In this document: positions 24,388 through 33,423 of the stretch, one piece after another
Numbering within the stretch: position 1 is the stretch's first letter
Layout: the number at the start of each line of letters is the position of its first letter
NCBI RefSeq assembly: GCF_010586825.1
Contig: NZ_JAAAGB010000001.1
Span: forward strand, 248,001 to 312,000
Origin: Draconibacterium mangrovi
GTDB lineage: Bacteria > Bacteroidota > Bacteroidia > Bacteroidales > Prolixibacteraceae
Length of the DNA stretch: 64,000 bases
Direction of reading: 5' to 3'
Made by a program: the position numbers and the translations under genes
Notes under the pieces: generated by a model
The model's database searches: none
The model's input: only the letters and a program-made list of their open reading frames with translations
Told to the model about the DNA's origin: nothing

Positions 24388-25167
24388 TTAAAGTTTTATT
24401 GAGAAATTTTTATATCTATATGTTAAACTGGAATGTTTCAATTTCCCATTTTCATATAATCTGCAAAAAGCCTTGTCCATATCTTCAATAATCGACACTG
24501 GAACTTTAAGATCATGATGTCCAGGTAGAATCTTTTTTACCGATAACGCCAATAACTTCTTGATCGAGTTCATATAAGCAATTGGATCTGTTGAAGGAAA
24601 AAATGCAAACAATTCACCAATATAGATTAAATCTCCCGTATATAAATAGCCTTTATCCTTTTCGTAAAAACATAAATGGCCTGGAGAATGTCCGGGAGTG
24701 TGTAATATTTGGATCGTTCGTTTTCCTAATTCAATTGTATCATTATCTTTCAATACTCTTGTCGGTGCTCCTTTAAACAGATGGTAATTATTAATATTAA
24801 AATCTTCTGGAAATTCGCATGGCTTTTCCAACAGGAAGCCTTTAACCTGTTCTATTGACAAGGGAAATCCTCCGTTTATCCATTCAGTTTCTGCCTCATG
24901 TACATAAAAATCAGAGAAATATTCATGTCCTCCAAAATGGTCATAATGTACGTGTGTTGTGACTACCGTAACTGGCTTATCCGTCAATTTTTGCACTTGT
25001 TCCCAAATATTTCCTACCCCGAGTCCTGTATCAATTAGTAAACAACGTTCCGTTCCATTCAACAAATAACAATGCGTTTCTTCCCAATGTTTGTATTCAC
25101 TTATAATTGACGTATTTTCATCGATTTTTTCAATTGTAAACCAATCAACCTTGTTATTATGTATCAT
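24388..25167 (-). CDS. MBL-fold metallo-hydrolase
   Basis: The 259-residue protein carries the metallo-beta-lactamase fold motifs: THVHYDHFGGH (His72, His74, Asp76, His77), HTPGHSPGHLCFYEKDKGYL with the next metal His, TGDLIYIGE and LPGHHD. These bind two metal ions, usually zinc. There is no signal peptide, so it is cytosolic. Such proteins include glyoxalase II-like thioesterases, lactonases and other hydrolases; the reaction here is unknown. Its place inside PUL A, downstream of the GH43/transporter pair and upstream of fecR, suggests a role with sugar lactones or esters, but that is inference. Confidence 0.9.
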   Translation of the reverse strand: MIHNNKVDWFTIEKIDENTSIISEYKHWEETHCYLLNGTERCLLIDTGLGVGNIWEQVQKLTDKPVTVVTTHVHYDHFGGHEYFSDFYVHEAETEWINGGFPLSIEQVKGFLLEKPCEFPEDFNINNYHLFKGAPTRVLKDNDTIELGKRTIQILHTPGHSPGHLCFYEKDKGYLYTGDLIYIGELFAFFPSTDPIAYMNSIKKLLALSVKKILPGHHDLKVPVSIIEDMDKAFCRLYENGKLKHSSLTYRYKNFSIKL

Positions 25168-25360
25168 TTATACAGATTTAATTTGTTATCGTTTATATTT
25201 TTCATTTTAAGATCCACTATCTCGAATCACATTCTATAATCTCACTATCAAAAGCCATAACAGTCTAGAGAAGCTTATAAAGTCTCTAAAATAGCAGGAC
25301 ATGTTGTTTATTTCTTCTTTTATTCTTAACGTTAGTTTCATTAAGAGTATTATCAACCAA

Positions 25361-26380
25361 CTAAACAGTTTTAGGACTTTTGAACAGAAGTACCGGTCTT
25401 CCGTCGGCATCGAACTGTACTTCCATCACCCGAGCATGACGGTTAGGATCGTATAACGGATCCGCAACAATCTCTTCCAGCGGTCGGGTATCGCTTGCAG
25501 GAACAACTGCCGGATCGCCAACAGCTTTTTCGTAATCGCGCGCATGATAGATACAAAGCGGCGTAAGGTCGTCTTCGGCCACGGTAAAACAGTTGTGTCC
25601 CGGTCCGTAAATTTTCTTTTCGTAATCGGTTTCCAATACCGGGTATCTCGATTTTTTCCACGAATTGCGGTCCAGCAGATCGGCATTTTCATCAGCTTCC
25701 ATCAGTCCCATACAATAACAAGCACCTGTTGCACTTGCCGAAAAGGTGATATAGATTTTGCCTTTATTCTTTATTACGGCCGGTCCTTCGTTCACCCAAA
25801 AACCGATTCTTTCCCAGTCGTAATCGGGTGTGGTAAGCATAAACTGCACAGTTTTCAGCTTAACTGGCGATTCCATTTCAGCCAGGTACAAGTTGGATGC
25901 GGCAAACTGCCCGCCGGTTTTTTCGGCCCAGCAGAAATAGCGTTTTCCCTTATTCTCGAATACCGTACCATCCAGCGAAAAGTCGATAAATGTTTTCTCA
26001 TCGCCGTCGGCAGGCTGCATTTGTCCCAACTCAACCCACTCGTCGTTTAACGGATCCTGACCTTGACATTCCAACACATACGGACGCAAAGCCCAAATGT
26101 CTTCTTCTTCGCTGGCAGCAAAGTAAACATACCATTTGCCATCGAGGTAATGAATTTCGGGTGCCCAAATATGGCGACTCATCGGGCCGCTTTCGTGCTT
26201 AAACCATACATCGAAAGTTTGGGCATTTTTCAAGTCGGCAATCGTTTTACTTTTTCGTAATTCGATGCGATCGTAGGTTGGTACCGAGCCGGTAAAGTAG
26301 TAGTATCCATCGGTATGTTTGTACACAAACGGATCGGCGCGTTGCTCAACCAATGGTGCATTTTTAGCTGTAGTATCCAT
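25361..26380 (-). CDS. Cytosolic GH43 family glycosidase (probable alpha-L-arabinofuranosidase)
   Basis: The 339-residue protein has no signal peptide. It is a five-bladed beta-propeller of the GH43 type: catalytic base Asp16 in QRADPFVY, IWAPEIHYLDGKWYVYFAAS, the pKa-modulating Asp137 in FSLDGTVF and the acid Glu198 in VNEGPAV. The family includes arabinofuranosidases, xylosidases and galactosidases; the overall pattern best matches cytosolic alpha-L-arabinofuranosidases. It starts 1 bp after the GPH transporter stop, so the transporter and enzyme are coupled: import of an oligosaccharide and its cytosolic hydrolysis. This pair is visibly more GC-rich than the surrounding genes. Confidence 0.9.
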   Translation of the reverse strand: MDTTAKNAPLVEQRADPFVYKHTDGYYYFTGSVPTYDRIELRKSKTIADLKNAQTFDVWFKHESGPMSRHIWAPEIHYLDGKWYVYFAASEEEDIWALRPYVLECQGQDPLNDEWVELGQMQPADGDEKTFIDFSLDGTVFENKGKRYFCWAEKTGGQFAASNLYLAEMESPVKLKTVQFMLTTPDYDWERIGFWVNEGPAVIKNKGKIYITFSASATGACYCMGLMEADENADLLDRNSWKKSRYPVLETDYEKKIYGPGHNCFTVAEDDLTPLCIYHARDYEKAVGDPAVVPASDTRPLEEIVADPLYDPNRHARVMEVQFDADGRPVLLFKSPKTV

Positions 26381-26381
26381 C

Positions 26382-27722
26382 TTAGATATGAATTTTTGCT
26401 TTTATCGTTTCGTAATATTTGTCGGTGATTTTATAACGGTAGATCAACAAGCCATTGATAACGTGGAAAATACCCGGAATTAAAGTGAGCATAAGTGCCA
26501 GCCCGGTAAGTGCTGCTTTTGTTTGAACCACATCGGGGATATAACCAAAGGCATCGAGCAACAGACCAACCACTGCACCGGCAATTCCCATACCCGCTTT
26601 CTGAGCGAAAGAGATACCGCCGAATGCCAATCCTGAAACACGTTTGCCGGTTTCGGCATGTCCGTGGTCAACCGCTTCGGCAATGGCCGACCAGAAAACC
26701 GGCGCATGCACATCAACCACCAGCGACAGGATAAAATAGAGCACATAAGCCAGCAGTACACTGTCGGGATTCGGTTTTACCAAAATAAACATCAGTACAC
26801 TAAGTACACCTACTCCAAGTTGCGACATCCAAAACAGTTTCACTTTACAAAAACGTTTGGTGATTAGCGTTGATAACGGCATAGCTAAAATGGCGGCTGC
26901 CACACCGGTTCCCATAAATGTCGACTGCATACTTGCATCGCCTCCAAGGTAATATTTTGCATAAAAGATAGCCACCGAACTGCGAATTACATAACCAACA
27001 GTACCCGACAGGCAAGAGCCCCATAAAATAAGCCACTGGTCGTTTTTCACCAGGTATTTTAACTGCTGAAAGAAAGGTGTTTTATCTACAACGTGCTCGA
27101 TACGCTCGCGTGTAGTAAAGTAGCTGAATAAAAACAGCAGGGTTCCCATAAGCGCCATTAATCCCATGGCCAGCTGATATCCTCGTCCCATGTCGTCCCG
27201 TCCTAGTTTTTCGGCCAGAATAGGAACCACAATCGACACCATAAACGCGGCAACTTTTGCAAAGAAAAGGCGGTAACCGTTGGCCGATAAGCGTTCCTGC
27301 GGATCGTTTGTTAATACCCCGATGAGCGAGATATACGGAATAGTAACCGAAGTGAACATCAACGTTACAAAAATGTAAGTGATGTATGCATAAATCAATT
27401 TTCCGGCGTAATCAAAACCCGGCGTAGTGAACGTAAGAAAAACCGAGATACCAAACGGAACTGAGAGGTACAGGAAATACGGTCTGAACCGGCCTCCTTT
27501 AAATTTATACTTGTCGGTAATCAGTCCCATAAGCGGATCGCTAACGGCATCAATCAAACGAACCAGTAAAAACATAAGGGCCACATCGGTTGGTTTCAGC
27601 CCAAAAATGTCGGTGTAAAAATATGTAATGATGAGGAACATGGAGGAGATAACCACATTTACGGCAGCATCGCCCGAGCCATAGCCGATTTTTTCAAGTA
27701 CGCTTAGTTTTTGAGCTTTCAT
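26382..27722 (-). CDS. GPH family sugar:cation symporter (MFS) (PUL A)
   Basis: The 446-residue polytopic protein has about 12 membrane spans. It belongs to the glycoside-pentoside-hexuronide:cation symporter family, shown by the start KIGYGSGDAAVNVVISSMFL, DAVSDPLMGLITDKYKFKGG and RFRPYFLYLSVPFG. It moves sugars across the inner membrane with Na+ or H+. Its partner is the GH43 enzyme 1 bp downstream. A 14-bp palindrome lies 21 bp upstream of the start. The GC-richer composition of these two genes hints at a separate origin from their AT-rich neighbours. Confidence 0.93.
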   Translation of the reverse strand: MKAQKLSVLEKIGYGSGDAAVNVVISSMFLIITYFYTDIFGLKPTDVALMFLLVRLIDAVSDPLMGLITDKYKFKGGRFRPYFLYLSVPFGISVFLTFTTPGFDYAGKLIYAYITYIFVTLMFTSVTIPYISLIGVLTNDPQERLSANGYRLFFAKVAAFMVSIVVPILAEKLGRDDMGRGYQLAMGLMALMGTLLFLFSYFTTRERIEHVVDKTPFFQQLKYLVKNDQWLILWGSCLSGTVGYVIRSSVAIFYAKYYLGGDASMQSTFMGTGVAAAILAMPLSTLITKRFCKVKLFWMSQLGVGVLSVLMFILVKPNPDSVLLAYVLYFILSLVVDVHAPVFWSAIAEAVDHGHAETGKRVSGLAFGGISFAQKAGMGIAGAVVGLLLDAFGYIPDVVQTKAALTGLALMLTLIPGIFHVINGLLIYRYKITDKYYETIKAKIHI

Positions 27723-27742
27723 TGATTTGTTATCACTATTAT

Positions 27743-27756
27743 CCGACTATAGTCGG
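27743..27756. promoter_or_regulatory. 14-bp perfect palindrome upstream of the GPH transporter
   Basis: CCGACTATAGTCGG lies 21 bp before the transporter start codon, in the expected leader or operator zone. It could bind a dimeric repressor or form a short mRNA hairpin. Confidence 0.5.
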
Positions 27757-27862
27757 GATTACTAAATTTTATTTCTATAATTTTTTTCATCTTGTGATTT
27801 TGTGTGCAGAACAAATCTACAACATGGAGAGAAACCTTTCAGGATTAACCCTATTTACTTCC

Positions 27863-28054
27863 TTATTTAATTATTTTCTTTTTTGTACAAATTGAATGAT
27901 GCTTTAAAATAGTTTCCTTATCCTCATCATTTAGTCCATTAATCCATTCAATCTTTTCTTTAAAAGAAAAATGATCTATTTCCAAGAATGGACAATCATC
28001 ATCTCTCCTATTTTTAGGACATCCATAAGCTATAGAATATATTCTAGTGATCAT
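27863..28054 (-). CDS. Small Cys/His protein, paralogue of the one at 14376-14636
   Basis: The 63-residue protein has Cys12-Pro, Cys21-Pro-Phe and His52-His53-x-x-Cys56, plus the helical segment FSFKEKIEWINGLNDEDKET. The Cys-x8-Cys spacing and the HH-C ending equal those of the 86-residue protein in the conjugative element. A metal-binding mini-domain is likely. It lies about 100 bp downstream of the ECF sigma gene on the same strand and upstream of the transporter; a regulatory link to sigma is possible but unproven. Confidence 0.68.
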   Translation of the reverse strand: MITRIYSIAYGCPKNRRDDDCPFLEIDHFSFKEKIEWINGLNDEDKETILKHHSICTKKKIIK

Positions 28055-28151
28055 AGCTAATCCTTCAAATCTCAGCTCCTATAAATTAATCGGACACTTA
28101 TGATTTGTTATATTTAATTGCTTCACCTAAATACAACTGGGTTAACTTTAA

Positions 28152-28703
28152 TTAAATAGCATCTTTTAATTTCAGACAAGACCTTATGTAAAATAACGAT
28201 TTCCAAATTTGATTTTTGATAGTCTTCACAGAGATGTTCAATCTTTCTGAAATCTCTTTTTGGGTTAATTCTTCAAAACGACTCATCTTAAACACTTCTC
28301 GAGATCTTTCAGGAAGATTATTAATACATTCTTCAACAATCATGAGAAACTCCTTTTCAACCATTGGCTCATAAAACTGTGCTTGATTATTGATTATAAT
28401 TTCGCCAATGATTTTTGTTCGGTTTTTCTCATTCCGAATATAATTTAGTGCTGAATTACGTGAGGCACGATATAAATATGCGGCAACATTTTGATCAATT
28501 GTTAATGACCTTCTATTATTCCACAACTTTATAAATAATTCTTGAACAAGATCTTCCGACGCTAACTTATCTTTTATCATGTCAAATACGAATTTACATA
28601 AACAACTATAATACTTTTCAAATAGATGATTAAAACTTAAATAATCGTTACGTCTAATTTTCCTGATAAGTTCCTCGTCGTTATTAACTGTCATTATAGT
28701 CAA
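28152..28703 (-). CDS. ECF RNA polymerase sigma factor (PUL A)
   Basis: The 183-residue protein has sigma-70 region 2 (FEKYYSCLCKFVFDMIKDKL, SEDLVQELFIKLWNNR, YLYRASRNSALNYIRNEKN) and region 4 (NNLPERSREVFKMSRFEELT, ISERLNISVKTIKNQIWKSL), the pattern of Bacteroidetes PUL-type ECF sigma factors. The start may instead be at 28694 (MTVNNDEEL). Its expected FecR partner is not next to it; the closest on the same strand is 4.3 kb downstream at 22879-23865, past the small Cys/His, transporter, GH43 and MBL genes. It presumably activates PUL A. Confidence 0.93.
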   Translation of the reverse strand: MTIMTVNNDEELIRKIRRNDYLSFNHLFEKYYSCLCKFVFDMIKDKLASEDLVQELFIKLWNNRRSLTIDQNVAAYLYRASRNSALNYIRNEKNRTKIIGEIIINNQAQFYEPMVEKEFLMIVEECINNLPERSREVFKMSRFEELTQKEISERLNISVKTIKNQIWKSLFYIRSCLKLKDAI

Positions 28704-28845
28704 ATAATTATTTTACTATATTCTTCATCAGAGGATCTGATATTCAAATTTATTGGTAGTTACCTGAACAAACTTTTCATACATCTTACTATCAATGGAT
28801 AATGTTATATATCAATCCAAATCTTGTTAAATTTTTAACAAACGA

Positions 28846-28887
28846 AATTATTGGGTTCCTTAATATCAATCAAAGACCCCAATAATT
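28846..28887 (-). terminator. Hairpin after the GH3 gene
   Basis: AATTATTGGG (28846-28855) pairs with CCCAATAATT (28878-28887), a 10-bp perfect stem with a 22-base loop, beginning 20 bp after the GH3 stop. It is followed on the minus strand by TCGTTTGTT, so it is a likely terminator of PUL B. Confidence 0.6.
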
Positions 28888-28907
28888 ACCGTAGTCAGAT
28901 TTGCTCA

Positions 28908-31112
28908 CTATTTAATAAGCTTCATTATATCAATACTTGTATCCAAACATTTTGTTGCTCCAAGAAATACACTTCTTTCTCCTGGTAAAGATCCTCCAAC
29001 CCATAGTTTATATTCTCCATCTCTAAATACACGCTTACCATCATTGTCAACTTCACTGAAAGACTCTCGATCAAGATTAAACACAACAATCTTTGCATGA
29101 CCAGAAGGAACTGAAACACGTTGAAATGCCCTTAATGAGTACAAAGGATCACCATTCCCCGCAATAGGAGAACACACATACAACTGCACAACTTCCTCCG
29201 CATCATACTCTCCTAGATTTGTTACAGTAACAGAAGCTGTTATTTGATCTTCAAAAACAGAATCAATTTTTAAATCAGAATACTCAAAAGTTGAATAAGA
29301 TAGTCCAAATCCAAATGGGAATTGAGGTTCCTTTGTCATATATTTGTATGTACGGCCTTTCATAGAATAATCCTCATAGGGAGGTAAATCATCAACCGAC
29401 TTAGGAATTGTAAACGGCAAACGCCCTGAAGGAACAGCATCACCAAACAATACATTTCCTACAGCAGTACCTCCTTCTTGTCCAGGATACCATACATACA
29501 AGACAGCATCAGCAAGTTCATAAATTTCGGGAATTGCAATTGGGGATCCACCTGTAATAATAACTATTAGAGGTTTTTCTTTTCCATATGACCTAATTTT
29601 CTTTATGAATTCTATTTGACTTTGTGGAAGATGTAAATATTTCCTGTCCCCTTTAAAGTCCGAGGCAATGGCGTCACCTTCTTCTCCCTCAACAAGACCA
29701 CTGAGTCCCAAGACGGCAATACAAACATCAGCTGAAGCCGCATCCTCAGTCACATAATCCATAGGATTAATATTTTTCTGATATGGAAGCTGACCATAAC
29801 GATAATTTACAGTAGTCCCTAAATCCAACTTACTAATAATTCCATCTAAGATGTTGACAGTATTGTTATTAACACCATAATAATTACCAAGTAAGACTCC
29901 TTCATTAGCAGCCTGAGGACCAGTAATAAAGACATTCTTCAAATTATTCTCTAATGGAAGAATCTGATTCCTATTTTTTACAAGTACTATCGACTTCTCC
30001 GCTTCTTCAAGAGCAAGTTTTCGATGTATATCAGATCCAACAACTTCTGATGAAATATTAGAGTATGGATTCTCATCATTGTTATCAAAAAAGCCCAACC
30101 GGAATTTTGTTCGTAATAAATCACATAACGCATTATCCAAATCATCTTCGTTAACAAGTTTTTTAGAGAGGGCTTTCTTTAGGCTTTCAAAGGCTATACC
30201 ACAATTTACATCTAGACCTGATTTTATTGCCATTGCCGAAGCTTGTTCTGGGGTCTCACACAACTGATGATCTTTCCATATATCTTGGATAGCACCACAA
30301 TCAGAGACAATGTGTCCTTCAAATTTCCATTGATCTATCAATATATCTTGTAACAAAAATGGACTAGCACAACAAGCTTGACCATTTGTACGATTATAAG
30401 CTCCCATAATTGCCTCAACTTTTGCTTCTTTTACTAAAGCTTCAAAAGCAGGCAGATAAGTTTCCCATAAATCTTTAGGTGTTACTTCTGCATTAAACTC
30501 ATGTCTTAATTCTTCAGGGCCCGAATGAACTGCATAATGTTTGGCACAGGCAGCTGTCTTCAGATATTTCTCATCATCTCCTTGAAGACCTTTCACAAAA
30601 GCGACTCCAATTCTGGAAGTTAAAAAAGGATCTTCTCCATATGTTTCCTGACCACGTCCCCATCTTGGATCACGAAATATATTCACATTTGGTGTCCAAA
30701 ATGTTAATCCAGCGTAGCGATTATAATTTCCTAAACTTTGTGCAATATTAAATTTGGCTCGAGCCTCATCGGAAATAGCAGTAGCAACTCGATAGGCTAG
30801 TGTAGTATCAAAAGTTGCCCCAAGAGCTATCGCTTGAGGAAAGACTGTTGCTCGTCCATTTCGCGCCACTCCATGAAGACATTCATTCCACCAGTCGTAT
30901 TCCTTGATTCCCAGACGAGGAATGGCAATATTGGCATTTACAAGTTGCGTAATTTTTTCATCAACAGTCATTGCTGAAATTAATGCCTCAATCCTTTCTT
31001 CAATAGGCAATGAAGTATCCAACCATAAAAACTCAGTCTCACCCTTTTCTTGTGCATTAATATTAAGCACTACAAACAGTATTAAAATTACAGGTAATAT
31101 TACTTTTTTCAT
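28908..31112 (-). CDS. GH3 family beta-glycosidase, secreted (PUL B)
   Basis: The 734-residue protein has a signal peptide (MKKVILPVILILFVVLNINA, then Q), the GH3 N-terminal TIM barrel with HGVARNGRATVFPQAIALG, AKHYAVHSGPE and the nucleophile region GHIVSDCGAIQDI (Asp271), the GH3 C-terminal alpha/beta domain (GLVEGEEGD with a probable acid/base Glu) and a fibronectin type III-like end. SDCGAI instead of SDW is common in the beta-xylosidase branch of GH3, so beta-xylosidase or beta-glucosidase activity on oligosaccharides in the periplasm is likely. It follows susD of PUL B but behind a strong hairpin, so it may have its own promoter. Confidence 0.93.
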   Translation of the reverse strand: MKKVILPVILILFVVLNINAQEKGETEFLWLDTSLPIEERIEALISAMTVDEKITQLVNANIAIPRLGIKEYDWWNECLHGVARNGRATVFPQAIALGATFDTTLAYRVATAISDEARAKFNIAQSLGNYNRYAGLTFWTPNVNIFRDPRWGRGQETYGEDPFLTSRIGVAFVKGLQGDDEKYLKTAACAKHYAVHSGPEELRHEFNAEVTPKDLWETYLPAFEALVKEAKVEAIMGAYNRTNGQACCASPFLLQDILIDQWKFEGHIVSDCGAIQDIWKDHQLCETPEQASAMAIKSGLDVNCGIAFESLKKALSKKLVNEDDLDNALCDLLRTKFRLGFFDNNDENPYSNISSEVVGSDIHRKLALEEAEKSIVLVKNRNQILPLENNLKNVFITGPQAANEGVLLGNYYGVNNNTVNILDGIISKLDLGTTVNYRYGQLPYQKNINPMDYVTEDAASADVCIAVLGLSGLVEGEEGDAIASDFKGDRKYLHLPQSQIEFIKKIRSYGKEKPLIVIITGGSPIAIPEIYELADAVLYVWYPGQEGGTAVGNVLFGDAVPSGRLPFTIPKSVDDLPPYEDYSMKGRTYKYMTKEPQFPFGFGLSYSTFEYSDLKIDSVFEDQITASVTVTNLGEYDAEEVVQLYVCSPIAGNGDPLYSLRAFQRVSVPSGHAKIVVFNLDRESFSEVDNDGKRVFRDGEYKLWVGGSLPGERSVFLGATKCLDTSIDIMKLIK

Positions 31113-31482
31113 TCTCTTCTTAAATAAATTAATTTTACATTGTTACCACACATTAGAAACTTAATACTAAAACCAACCTTTCCTTTTGTTACTAATTTTA
31201 TTTGTGATATCTCCTATTCATTCTATAGATTATCAAATCAGCGATAAAAGATATTCATAAGTTTTACATTACGTTATTATTGTATATACCTGAAAAACAC
31301 GCTGAAATAAAAGATAATTCATTAGTTCATTAACCAGACAATCCAGTTAAATCCATTCATATTAAAACCAATTATTCTAATTGCGTTTTAGTCTATAATT
31401 AATTAACCGGATTAACTCGATGGCGAGACATTAAACACTCTTTTAAAATTTATTTGCAGGAAATTCCTAATAATGTGATATT

Positions 31483-31531
31483 AAACTCACCTTCCAAACA
31501 TAAAACTATGTCTAACAAGGAAGGTGAGTTT
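31483..31531 (-). terminator. Long stem-loop between susD and GH3 gene of PUL B
   Basis: AAACTCACCTTCC (31483-31495) pairs exactly with GGAAGGTGAGTTT (31519-31531); the 23-base loop contains a smaller ACATA/TATGT stem. It lies about 70 bp after the susD stop, in the 487-bp gap (31113-31599). The rest of that gap is AT-rich and shows no gene; it likely holds the GH3 promoter. Confidence 0.7.
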
Positions 31532-31599
31532 CTGGCTTTTATCAATATGCTACATAAATAACATCAAACCAATTGATTAAATTTGGTTCTTCGATAATA

Positions 31600-33411
31600 T
31601 TAGTACCCCCAGTTTTGTATTAACTTAGGATTCCGGTCAATTGCTTCCTGAGGTATAGGATTAAAATACTGTTTTTGACTAACAGAATGTGGATGACTTT
31701 CCAATGCTGTAGGAGTATAAATCCATTTTCCACTATTATTTTCAGGAACGGAATTTCGAATTACCATAGAATGTAAAGGTTTGTTCATTACATCCATCAT
31801 AATTTTCCAACGCCATATATCGAAAAGTCTTTTACCTTCATAATGTAGCTCTACTCGCCTTTCTCTGCGAATTATTTCACGCATTTCATCTTGGCTCAAT
31901 CCTTCTTCTAAAGGTGGGAGATTAGTGCTAGGACGTGCTCGCAGATAATTAATTGCATCGTATACTGAAGCATCCGGCCCTACGGCTTCATTCTGAGCTT
32001 CCGCATAATTTAACAGCACTTCTGCATACCTGTAATAAACATAGTTTTGTCCAGATGTATTTGATCCCGGGATACTATTGGGAGGAATTCTTTTTTTCAA
32101 ATAATATCCTGTATTTGATACATCATCTCCTCCAAAATCAATTTCATTTTTAGATGGATTGACCAAATCAATTCTTGTATAAACAGTATCAGTCTTTGGC
32201 ATCCAATCTTGTTTATATGGTGCTCCATCGTAAACAATAAAATTATAAAATCGCTTTTCTCTTCCAACGTATGGATTTTGAGGGTCATACCCCGAGTTAG
32301 GATCCTCAATAGGCAATCCATTTTCCATCATATACTGATCGACAATTTCCTGTGTTGGGCAATAGTTTCCCCAGCACATATATCCATCAAGCAACCAAAC
32401 AACTCCTCCATACCGATGAAACAAGTTAGGCATAGTAACAGCAACTTGCTGCCTGTCAAAAATAACTTCTTTATTATATTCATTCGCCTCGTACCAGAAT
32501 TTAGTCATATCGGAAAATAAATCATATTCCCCTGATCCCTTATGACCAAATGTTTCAATAAATTTTTTATTAGTTTCAGCAGCAGCAGTATACCTGCTAT
32601 GATCAGCTTCCGCAAAACTCTGAAGGTTATCAGAACTACGAGGGATTGCTGGATCTTCCGAATTATATGCAGGACTTGCTGCAAATAACTGAATCCATCC
32701 TTTTAGAGCAAGAGCGGCACCGAGAGTTGCTCTGCCGGCATCAGCTTCTCCTGAAGTATATTTTACAGGAAGGTTCTCATTGTTTATGATATCTGTTAAT
32801 TCATTCACAATATAGTTATAAGTCTCTTCAAACGTACTACGGGGAATAAGAAGTTCATCTTCTTCCATTATCGTTCTATCTTGAGGCACTTCAATTATTG
32901 ATAGACCTCCAATTCGATAAAATAATTCACTATATTGAAATGCTCTTAAAAATCGAGCCTCATCAATTCGTTGAGCCACCCATTCAGCTGATAAACTTTC
33001 AGCATTTTCATTAACTTTTTGAATAAAAGTGTTTAGCCTTCGTATCTTCTCATATGTCCCCGGCCAATTTGCATCCCATGCTGGTCCTGATTGGCCAAAC
33101 CAAATGCTATAGTTATTTGTATTGGCATGCACTGTACCTCCCCGCCAGTTCCAAGAAGTATAATAAAAGGCTGCATCATTGTCGTCAGTAAAATTATCAA
33201 GGTTGTCTGATTCACTACTCTTCTGGGCAAGATCTCTATAACATTCTAATAAATAAAGGTCTGCATTTTGATCACTTGTCCAAATTGTGGCATCGTTAAG
33301 ATTTGATTTATCAATTGTCTCAAGATAATTTTCCGTATCACAAGAAGAGATAGGAAGTAATATCGCTATCATTAATCCTGTTAACACAAATATATTTTTT
33401 ATTTTTTTCAT
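31600..33411 (-). CDS. SusD/RagB family outer-membrane glycan-binding lipoprotein (PUL B)
   Basis: The 603-residue lipoprotein (lipobox LPISSC, Cys about 24) has the SusD layout: N-terminal DTENYLETIDKSNLNDATIW, TPR-type helices (RRLNTFIQKVNENAESLSAE, WVAQRIDEARFLRAFQYSEL), and the C-terminal signature VYYRYAEVLLNYAEAQNEAV, RRERRVELHYEGKRLFDIWR and YFNPIPQEAIDRNPKLIQN. It is the surface-exposed substrate-binding partner of the SusC at 33424-36855, from which it is separated by 12 bp. Confidence 0.96.
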   Translation of the reverse strand: MKKIKNIFVLTGLMIAILLPISSCDTENYLETIDKSNLNDATIWTSDQNADLYLLECYRDLAQKSSESDNLDNFTDDNDAAFYYTSWNWRGGTVHANTNNYSIWFGQSGPAWDANWPGTYEKIRRLNTFIQKVNENAESLSAEWVAQRIDEARFLRAFQYSELFYRIGGLSIIEVPQDRTIMEEDELLIPRSTFEETYNYIVNELTDIINNENLPVKYTSGEADAGRATLGAALALKGWIQLFAASPAYNSEDPAIPRSSDNLQSFAEADHSRYTAAAETNKKFIETFGHKGSGEYDLFSDMTKFWYEANEYNKEVIFDRQQVAVTMPNLFHRYGGVVWLLDGYMCWGNYCPTQEIVDQYMMENGLPIEDPNSGYDPQNPYVGREKRFYNFIVYDGAPYKQDWMPKTDTVYTRIDLVNPSKNEIDFGGDDVSNTGYYLKKRIPPNSIPGSNTSGQNYVYYRYAEVLLNYAEAQNEAVGPDASVYDAINYLRARPSTNLPPLEEGLSQDEMREIIRRERRVELHYEGKRLFDIWRWKIMMDVMNKPLHSMVIRNSVPENNSGKWIYTPTALESHPHSVSQKQYFNPIPQEAIDRNPKLIQNWGY

Positions 33412-33423
33412 AATTCTGGAGTT

